Shown: piece by piece, positions 56,236-64,000 of the stretch
How positions within the stretch are numbered: the stretch's first letter is position 1
How the letters are laid out: each line of letters begins with the position of its first letter
From: Phialocephala subalpina
Lineage: Eukaryota; Ascomycota; Leotiomycetes; Helotiales; Mollisiaceae
Length of the DNA stretch: 64,000 nucleotides
Direction: 5' to 3'
Assembly: GCA_900073065.1 (NCBI GenBank)
Contig: FJOG01000029.1
Location: 626,527 to 690,526 of the forward strand
Notes under the pieces: model-generated
What the model was told of the DNA's origin: nothing
Databases searched by the model: none
Seen by the model: the letters and a program-made list of their open reading frames with translations, nothing else
Program-made: the position numbers and the translations under genes

Positions 56236-58363
56236 ATGGCGCCTCCGAAAAGCAGACCATCCAGTTCCAACATCTCCCCCCCTACCTCTGAGGATTACGA
56301 TCCAGGCAAGTCGCCTCAGCAATTTTATATTCCAACATTACTGACATAGAGACAGCAACCGGAGCCTGCAGCATTGAGACATGGAACGCTACAAAAGACC
56401 CATGGCGTGTCGCCGCTTGGGGATTCATTCCAGTCCCTTGGCCGTTTGGGTTGATGCCAGCTTCACAAAAACTCTTTGATCTCTGGGCCAACATGGAGCA
56501 AGAATGTCAACAAATTCTCCGAAAATATCGAATCAATTCCGAGAGCATGAGAGCCTATGGTGTTCGTCTACCGGGTCAAGATACAGATTCTGCAGATCTC
56601 ATCCTCGTTCTCACTCAAGATGTCGAAATCCACTCGTGGATTCATGCAGCAACCGAAATCTGGCAACTGTTTCAAGAAAAGGGATACGAACGAGAGGGCA
56701 TCAAAGTTGAGATTCGGAACGAGCGTCGAGCTGCTTTCGATAAATCAGTGGTGATGCCAAACGATGAGCGCCTGTTGGGTATGATTGCAGCAATCCGCAA
56801 TGACGTCTTAGAAAAAGTCAAAACTCTATTCCACGAGGACTGGACCTTCATTTCCTACCACATGAGAAGCCCGATTCAAGATCCTTCAATTCTCAAGCCT
56901 ACTTGCATCATCGGTTGCAAGCCCGGACTCAGATCGCTGTTCACATACATCGAGAGCGAAATCCTCCAAATCCTGGACTGTCCACAATTTCCAGAGATCA
57001 GTCTTTACTTTGAGATCTGTCCAGGAACCATTGAATCATCTTCGGGCACTGGAAATGCCATAGCTTACGTCAACATGCCACCTTACTCCAACAGAACCTC
57101 TATTGGACCGAGGAAGAACAAGGTAGATGCTGGGACTCTTGGAGGGTGCGTTTTGCTTCGCAAGGGCAACTCAGTCAAACGATGCATCCTATCTGCATAT
57201 CATGTTGCTCGAAGCGGGGTTGAGGGCGAAGCACTTGCTACAAACGACAAGAAAGGCCTTGGGCTAGATGAGTTTCCGATACCTGAGGAAAGGCGAATCG
57301 ACATCACATCTCCAGCTCTACTTGATATTTGGAAGACGAAATCCGTCCTGGAAAAGATGGGTCGAGATGATGACCTTGCCGAGCTTTGGCGACGTACACA
57401 AGAGATGTTTGGAACTGTCATTTTTGCTACTGGAAATGTGTTCCGAACTCCAGGTGAAAAGGGGAGAAGAATGGACTGGGTGTTGATTGAACTCAGCGAC
57501 CCAAACAATCATTTCCGAAACCAACCGCCTCCAGCCGACATATTTCGTGATCAGGAGAATACAACTTTCCACAACTACTATGCTAATAGTAACGACTACA
57601 TCACAGACTTCGGGGAAGCTGCTCAAAAGGATTGGGTTGTGGCACAAGGTCGCACAACTCCTGCCTGCACTGGCAAGTGGTCAAAGTTGCTGACTGATAT
57701 AAATTGGCCCCACATGGAAGTCTCATGGGAGGAGCAGGTTTTGTCAGATTGCGTTCAGGGTGGCCCCTTCGCTACCCATGGAGATTCTGGGTCATGGATT
57801 GTGAACGAAAGGTATGAGGTAGTAGGGCTCTTGATCGCTGTGACAAGCGGAGGATCATTANNNNNNNNNNNNNNNNNNNNNNNNNNNNNNNNNNNNNNNN
57901 NNNNNNNNNNNNNNNNNNNNNNNNNNNNNNNNNNNNNNNNNNNNNNNNNNNNNNNNNNNNNNNNNNNNNNNNNNNNNNNNNNNNNNNNNNNNNNNNNNNN
58001 NNNNNNNNNNNNNNNNNNNNNNNNNNNNNNNNNNNNNNNNNNNNNNNNNNNNNNNNNNNNNNNNNNNNNNNNNNNNNNNNNNNNNNNNNNNNNNNNNNNN
58101 NNNNNNNNNNNNNNNNNNNNNNNNNNNNNNNNNNNNNNNNNNNNNNNNNNNNNNNNNNNNNNNNNNNNNNNNNNNNNNNNNNNNNNNNNNNNNNNNNNNN
58201 NNNNNNNNNNNNNNNNNNNNNNNNNNNNNNNNNNNNNNNNNNNNNNNNNNNNNNNNNNNNNNNNNNNNGCGGAGGATCAGTAGCCTCAGGAATTGTGACT
58301 CCAATGAAGACTATCGTGGAGGATATCGAGGCAAAGACAGGCTGGAAAGTAAGTCTGCCGTGA
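56236..58363 (+). CDS. Trypsin-fold serine-protease-like protein, interrupted by N gap
   Basis: The start MAPPKSRPSSSNISPP is at 56236. Exon 1 (56236-56305) is joined over a GC-AG intron (AG|GCAAGT to ACATAG, 56306-56349) to ETATGACSIETWN. The N-terminal 260 residues are an unrecognised alpha/beta region (LRKYRINSESMRAYGVRLPG). A chymotrypsin-like half follows, with the His in ILSAYHVARSG, Asp in MDWVLIELSD and nucleophile Ser in THGDSGSWIVN, so all three catalytic residues are present. The frame runs into 408 N (57861-58268) and resumes GGSVASGIVTPMKTI, ending at TGA 58361-58363. Related fungal proteins are often found alone or as effector modules near NLR genes. Cytosolic location is likely as no signal peptide is seen. 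Confidence 0.75.
57861..58268. other. Assembly gap (408 N)
   Basis: This is a run of unknown bases inside the protease-like gene. The 11 bases before the last three known bases of the left edge (gcggaggatca) are the same as the first 11 bases of the right edge, so the two contig ends probably overlap. Confidence 0.95.
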
Positions 58364-58699
58364 TGGGCTATCTGTATTTAACTTTTCAACATTGCGCTGG
58401 GTTGCTTTTATGTGCGCATCAAGGTTTATCATGAGTTTTAGAATTGACGAAGACTTTTCCCACACAAAACCCCAAGTTTTCCATCCAAAAAGAGTTATTT
58501 GGTGCTAATTCCAGATCCTAACTCGCCACAATGTGCAAGTTCGAAGCGAGACATCCAAAGGAGGCGCTGGTCTCTTCCTTCTCACGTTACTTGTACAGTG
58601 GATGGCCACAAGTCTGAACGATTCGCTTATTCAGCCATTCCCTCACTACACTTCACTATCGCATTTATCCTATTAAATAATCAAAAATAAAGTTATTCA

Positions 58700-59830
58700 C
58701 ATTCTAATTAAAGCATGCGATAACTAAGTATTTAATTGACAATTCTATTAATTCAGTATTTTGTATACTACCCATTTGCAGCTTTCACAGCGTTTACACG
58801 CTTTTGCATCCCCTTAGTTAGCTTATTTAAGAGCTCTAGCGCCAAAGTCTCTCACGCCTCTTATGCACACTCTATCATAAAGTCTATTACTGTAATACTA
58901 TTGCCTATACCCTTAAACTCAAAATATACTTTATCGATTTTTGATTTTAGCATCTTTTATAAGTTTTTTATAGGGTTCAAGTCTAGTGAATATAGCGGCT
59001 ATTTTATCACTTTTATTTCTATCTCCTTAAAGAAGTCCTTAACTTTATATGCCTTGTGTATAAAGGCATTATCTTGCATAAAGATGCTATTGTATTCGAG
59101 AATCGTAGGAAAGTATTCGCGTAAGACTTCGAGGTATACTTTAATTGTGACGCCCCCTTTTTTCGCATTCTAATCTCCCTCTATGACTACCAAATCACTC
59201 TTTACTCTAAAGCCGAATACTGCTTAAAATATCTATATTTTACCCTTTGGCGGTTTAATTTAAATCGCTCAAATTTCTAGAGCTTCACTTAAAAGCGTTG
59301 ATAAGTAATTAGCTAAGGCACAAAGTGTGTATAAAAGAAGGGAAAATTACCCCGCCTGCGGTATACCCATTAGATAGCACTTCTCTTCCCACGCTCAATT
59401 GAGCACTCATTAGACTACCGTAACCTTCTCTAAAACTCTATAGGCTTCTTATCGTACTTTAAAGTCCATTCTATACGCAGTAGCGCATGCTCTACAGTAA
59501 GAAATGGTCTCTACTTAGCTCTCTACTTCTATATATTTGATTTTTTGAAGTACCGGTAGATTATCTTCTTAAAAAAGTGAAGCGCACAAAAACAAAAAGC
59601 TATTAAATAGTAATCTTTAGATTTACTACAATAGCACGTCGTATAAAGCGGTAATCTTTAAGAATAAGGACAAAAAGTGTACTTATACGTTTATTAGTGA
59701 TATATAAAATCTAATTTAGCGCGTTTTTAATGATTGATTTGCAAGTGGAATCTAAGAGCTTCTCTATGCGCGCAATAATAAGAATATAAATGCCATGATC
59801 GCGAGCACTAATAACTCTTAATCTCTAGTT
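58700..59830 (-). mobile_element. RIP-degraded Tc1/mariner transposase relic
   Basis: Read on the minus strand, an AT-rich stretch still spells a Tc1/mariner DDE transposase: VFGFRVKSDLVVIEG, GGVTIKVYLEVLREYFPTI, IFMQDNAFIHKAYKVKDFF. The hallmark block WPPYSPDLNPIENLW appears as stop-PLYSLDLNPIKNL-stop. Trp TGG has become TAG and TAA, Pro codons have become Leu, and the catalytic Glu has become Lys. All are C-to-T or G-to-A changes, the signature of repeat-induced point mutation. The element is inactive. Terminal inverted repeats could not be recognised, so the ends are approximate. Confidence 0.85.
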
Positions 59831-60402
59831 AGAGAAGACCTCCCCTAGTGGTTGACGTGGTGCTCCAAGAGGTTTCATTGTTGTAGGTGAGTAAATGAGA
59901 AACGCGTAAAAACGCGCTTTTTGGTGTTCTCGCTTAGACTTGTGGCCACTTACTGTATTTGGAGGAATACCAAAAATTGGCGCTTACTGCCTGGAATTTA
60001 GTGCTATCATCACTAGACTTTCAGGCTGTCGAGCGCTGAAACTGCCTGAACACTGCATTTCCGTGCTCAAACCCTCAAGCGAGCCGAAGCACGTGTTGAA
60101 TTTGCCCCGCGCCTCGGCCCGCATTAACGTTCCCCCTTTCCACATACATCCTCCGAGTCGATGAAGGTCAAGATACGGAGAACGCGGTCAAAAGTCTGGG
60201 TCTGCCCTGCGTATCTTATTTAAAACATGGGTAAACACGAGCTTGTAGACAGGAGTGATCCTGGGATTTCAAGCTGCGCCGCGATACGTCCATAAATTCC
60301 ATGAGGCGCAGAAGTCTCACTGCGCCTCTTCGCCAATGGCACCCCAACTATAAAATGGGAGGATTCCTCCGTAATCCACCATAAGAAGCACGGGACGGAA
60401 GT
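59831..60402. promoter_or_regulatory. Upstream region of the GPI-type protein gene
   Basis: About 570 bases of normal composition between the transposon relic and the start at 60403. A short inverted pair, AACGCGT/ACGCG, at about 59901-59915 may mark the outer edge of the element. Nothing else is supported. Confidence 0.3.
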
Positions 60403-61477
60403 ATGGTAAATTTTCGCCATGTGGTGATCGCATCCCTTGTTGGTGGAACGGTTGCTGATAGCTTTAACAGTATGTTATTTACCTCTCTATGTGCCTTGCT
60501 CTGTTCGTTTTTGTTGTTATCAAGTCACGCTCTTCATTCGCAATTTTCGTGTTACTGATCTTGCGTGCACAGAATCAAGCTGCCCGGAGACTGAATGGCT
60601 TGTATTCAACAACACCAATGTCGCCGATCTCGCTCCATGCTCCGTGTTCAACTACCACTGCCCTGTCAATGGCACAAATGAATTGATGGAATACAACTCC
60701 ACGACAGGACCAGCACCAGCAGACTGTGTAAATTATGGTTACAACCTCGCCATATCAACAAATTCCAATGTCACCGGCTCATTGTCTATTCCTGGAGTGA
60801 CGACTGCAATGCAAGCGTTCTTTCAAGGTGTATGGCCATGGACTGACTATTCCGGTCACAATATGAGTACGCCAGGCTACCCGTTGAATATCACGAGTTT
60901 GGAGCTGCCGGACCTTGTTACTGTTACCAACTTTGGTGGCTTTGGGATCGAGTTGGCGGACAAGCTTGAGAGTTTGCAAGCTCCGAAATTGACCAACATC
61001 ACAACTGGGTCCATAAATATCGATCTTTCGGGGATCAATCCGCCAGCTATCAATTTATCATTTCCAAGTTTATATTTTGTTCAGTCTGGAATCTTCTTGA
61101 CGGGCAATATCGACGCGTAAGTATTCTTTTTCCTCATTTATCCTCGCGATTGTTGATTGTCTCGACCTGTGGGATAGAGCTGATCTTATAGTAGTGTCGA
61201 CCTCCCAGTCTTGAACTCAACAGAAGGACCTATCAACGTTACCTCGACCGGAAACCTGGACTGTGTAGCATTTGCTGTCAGCGTTGTGAATGCTACATCT
61301 ACGTTGTGGACCCATGGTATCAGCCCGAATGGCTCAGTAATTTGTAACTCAAAGAAGGCTAGTGTAACAACGTCTAGAGCTTCTCAGCCTACGAGTGGAA
61401 GCAGCGGAAAGCTTTGTGCAAGAGGTTACATAGTGCTGATTCTGGGATTCGTTGCAAGTATTTGCGTTGTCTTGTAG
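60403..61477 (+). CDS. GPI-anchored cell-surface protein, Ecm33/receptor-L-like
   Basis: Three exons (60403-60469, 60573-61116, 61195-61477) sum to 894 nt, giving 297 residues. The signal peptide is MVNFRHVVIASLVGGTVAD. The mature part is Asn-glycosylation-rich with paired Cys residues near the start (CPETEWL, CSVFNYHC). Its leucine-rich pattern (SLSIPGVTTAM, ITSLELPDLVTVTNFGGFGIE, KLESLQAPKLTNI, INIDLSGINPPAINLSFPSL) resembles the receptor-L repeats of Ecm33/Sps2 wall proteins. The end has a Ser/Gly-rich omega-site region (TSGSSGKLCARG) and a C-terminal hydrophobic tail (YIVLILGFVASICVVL), the usual GPI-attachment signal. It is expected at the plasma membrane or wall. The second exon junction offers nested AG acceptors (TAG at 61191-61194 was used because it keeps the frame). 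Confidence 0.82.
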
Positions 61478-63282
61478 GAATGTAAATGTTATTATGCTTT
61501 GCTTTTGGCACTGTTAGCATATTCTATATAGGCTAAAGCTTGCGCTTGCGCTTGATCTTCCGTTGTCCTTCGTGTTGTTCTGTCGAAACGCTCTTTCCAC
61601 CTGCGTCTGTACGCACAAAATTCTTCAAATGAGGAGCCCTTGCAGACGAAGTGCACATTCAGGGGTGAATCTCGCGGCCACGCTTGCCTGAAACAGCTAG
61701 GTGTTTAGTACCTAGACTACATCTACTCACGCCGAGGGACCAAGACCAATACATCGACAACCAAAAGATCAGCCAGAGTCCAGACATCATTCATACATTA
61801 ATAGCATATCATCAATGCTAGAGATCCCAAAAGTTTCTTTGAAAGTTGTCTTTAATATTCCCTCAAAAAGTAAGTCCGTACCTTATGCGACGATTGGTGC
61901 CCCCTCACTTCACGAAAAGCGACCCCGAGCACCATTTCAAACCCGATTCGATCCAAGTGCCACCACAAAACATAGATGGAGTTAGAGTACGCAAAGAAGA
62001 GGTGGGCGAATCTGCGAAGACCATACAGGTTGCGCCTACCGGTTGGGAGGATAATCCAGAGGCCTCCCGGACTTCAATTTGGGGAGGAAGAGGCAAATGG
62101 AGGAACTGATTGAGCAGCTGTGATTCTCCGAGCACAGCCTTCTCGAGGGGTCAAAGCTGCACAGATATATTAGAGGTGATATACAGCTGATGCCTCGTAG
62201 ATTTGAGGTTGGGGTGTCTTAATTTGGGCACTCGATGCAGACGGTAACGAAAGATAAAGGGGAGCAGAGGGCTTTTGAAGACAATCCATCCATCGCCTGC
62301 GTCCCAGGTAAAGACTCGACTTCCAGCACTGCTTTTGGTTTGATTGTGTGTCTTGAAATTATAATTCATAGTCGAATTTCGTCTGCTGCACGTTGATCTG
62401 CTGCATTTTGCAGACTTTGCTTGGCTCGCATCACGATGAATAGGCTACTTCAGTGCAGCAGAAGCTGCGTAGAAGGCCGAGGAATGACACAATACCTCCA
62501 CGCTTGCAAAATCAACAGCTTTGCTACTCTGTTATCCTTGTGATCGTGGCATCGTTGTTCCATCATCTCCATGCTAGTTCTTTGATCGCATTGCCTCGTT
62601 GCTTCGTCTGGAAATCATCGGCCTCGAGCCACCAATACGCTTGATATTCCTCAAGGACAACTACACTAGAGCATAATAAACCTTTTTGTGATTCTATGTC
62701 CTCAGCAAACTGGTTCCTTCCTCAATTCCCGTGCTGAATATCGGCGGGTTGCGTGTTGAGTAAACTCTCGAGCTCAATGGCGAAATGTCTACAAATAGCA
62801 AGCCATATTTCCTGGGCACCTGCAGTGAAATTTGAAGTAAAATTTAACTCTCGTCCATTGATGATTGAGCGGTGGCATATCTCAAGGCTGATTGCTGCAT
62901 AGTTAGAAGCTTCCCGAGCACTCCTTTTATTCATAGTTGTGAAATTCTGTCTTCTCCTACCAATGTAAGTGCGGATTAATCTCACGAACTACCTAGGTTG
63001 AGCCCTGAGGCGTTTTAATAAAGTAGTGAGCTAGTGTCGTAGGTTTGGCAACAAAGACTATCAGTCCACCTACCTCCTCCTCAGGCGGCAATATCCCATT
63101 AGCGTAATCAACACCACACTAGCGTAATCACGGTTTGCCTCTTGATCACTATTTAAAAGATCCTCGCGTCCTCTTTTTTCACCTTTCCCCAATACATCTA
63201 CAAAGCCTTCTTTAGTCAAACCCAGACAGATCGATCCTCAAACACCGCAGTCTAGTCTGATCATCAAAGATCTTGACTCAAA
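61478..63282. other. 1.8 kb without a confident gene
   Basis: Short frames only. A minus-strand stretch near 61660-61500 reads like charged coding sequence (FEEFCAYRRRWKERFD) but cannot be joined to a start. The last 150 bases before 63283 are CT-rich with ATACATCTACAAAGCC, a typical leader of the following secreted-protein gene. Confidence 0.35.
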
Positions 63283-63888
63283 ATGTCTTCCTTCAATCTC
63301 CAAACCGTTGCCCTCCTTGTCCTACTCCTCGTCTTCTCCCCTTTGGTGCGCTTGGTTTGCCTGCCTCAGATGCAACTGCCGTTAGTGGAGATCCCTGCAG
63401 TGATATGCACAGCTTGACCTCCCACACCACCTTCGACGACGAGGGATGCCAGTATGTCAACCTTACCGCTCTCGTCTCTGACCACCCCGCCGCCATTGAG
63501 TCTCGACAAACCCAACCTATCGATCTTCATCAATTCCAGAGAGATGCCGATGGAGAAATCCCCTGTTACACCTGTCCTTTACACCAATGCACTATCCGAT
63601 TTACTGACGATACATGTGATGTTTCTCGTGTTACCCTCTTCAGCTCCTTGCGCAAGGCTGTTGGTGGTACTGTTGTTAATATGCGAGGTAAGTCATCACC
63701 ATATTCCTTCACATTTCCCCGTTCTTCTCATCCGTACCACCGTCGAAGAAGAAGAAAAGCTGACACTCAATTCAATAGCCGGTCAAACCATTCTCGATTC
63801 CATCCTTCCTTACACCGTTGACATCGACTGGCCTACTGTTGTTACAATCGGAGATACGTATCGCTTAGGAGAGCGTACGCGACTATGA
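63283..63888 (+). CDS. Small Cys-containing secreted protein with apparent frameshift
   Basis: From the ATG at 63283 a signal-peptide core (MSSFNLQTVALLVLLLVFSP) is read. The continuing frame then stops early, while the coding-like frame after about 63341 (FGALGLPASDATAVSGDPC) is shifted by one base. Adding one base near 63340-63345 joins them smoothly at a signal-cleavage-like site. The mature part has spaced Cys residues (DPCSDM, DEGCQY, IPCYTCPLHQC, DTCDV). A short intron (donor GTAAGT at 63689, acceptor AATAG at 63778) joins MR to AGQTILDSI, and the frame ends at TGA 63886-63888. It may be an effector-like protein, a pseudogene, or carry a sequence error in the C/T-rich run. Confidence 0.55.
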
Positions 63889-64000
63889 TGGAGAGGTAAA
63901 GCGTAGGGTAAAATCAGTGCTGTTCGTTGTTCTTGTCTTATCGAGTCTAAGAGCTCGAGGCCTACCCTTAATAAAGAGTAAGATCACGCTAAGCCTACCG
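63889..64000. other. Window end, 3' flank
   Basis: 112 bases after the secreted-protein stop; nothing is recognisable. Confidence 0.3.

Noticed and set aside
61492..61760. Minus-strand charged stretch with a possible intron (GTGAGT...TTTCAG)
   Set aside because: Looks partly coding (FEEFCAYRRRWKERFD), but none of the three upstream frames gives a continuous start-to-stop model.
1..64000. tRNA, rRNA genes and CRISPR arrays
   Set aside because: I looked by eye for A/B-box patterns, rRNA-like blocks and spaced repeats; none was convincing. A tRNAscan or Infernal run would settle it.

Overview
The window is nuclear DNA from a filamentous ascomycete (Pezizomycotina). The evidence is short 45-60 bp introns with GTRAGT donors and CTRAC branch sites, a Zn2Cys6 regulator, TRI12-type transporters, HET and NB-ARC allorecognition genes, a Pth11/SAT4-type membrane protein, and a transposon relic with C-to-T/G-to-A decay typical of repeat-induced point mutation (RIP). 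Helotiales-like is only an impression; the lineage is not resolved here.

Layout. 0-14 kb holds a compact, tailoring-enzyme-only group: a secreted bicovalent FAD (berberine-bridge-like) oxidase, an old-yellow-enzyme oxidoreductase, a Zn2Cys6 factor, a small unknown gene, a short-chain dehydrogenase and a TRI12-family MFS pump. No PKS, NRPS or terpene synthase is visible in the window. 15.5-18 kb is a Ser/Thr/Pro-rich single-pass membrane protein with tandem repeats. 19-24.5 kb is a second possible metabolic group: another TRI12-like MFS gene with ten exons, an enoyl-CoA hydratase, and an AMP-binding acyl-CoA ligase that shares a divergent promoter with the hydratase. 

25-41 kb is an allorecognition/sensor zone: a decayed NB-ARC-TPR gene full of in-frame stops and frameshifts, a fusion of a SAT4/Pth11-like seven-helix receptor domain to an L-fucose-permease-like MFS transporter, a secreted alginate-lyase-superfamily protein, an orphan HET-type C-terminal segment, and an apparently intact HET-NB-ARC-TPR gene with almost identical 126-bp repeats. 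41-44.8 kb is gene-poor and carries a perfect 250-bp tandem duplication.

44.8-52 kb contains an aspartyl-tRNA synthetase fused to DUF2156, the architecture of ergosteryl-3beta-O-L-aspartate synthase (ErdS). It is divergently neighboured by an HSL-type alpha/beta hydrolase that could act in the same lipid modification. 52-56 kb is a long stretch without a recognisable gene. 56-58.4 kb is a trypsin-fold protease-like gene interrupted by an N gap that is probably an assembly artefact. 58.7-59.8 kb is a RIP-mutated Tc1/mariner transposase relic. The end carries a GPI-anchored-type surface protein and a small Cys-containing secreted protein with an apparent frameshift in its signal peptide.

Gene models were built by reading splice sites by eye. 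Where exon lengths are said to sum to a multiple of three, the reading frame is continuous across all proposed junctions.
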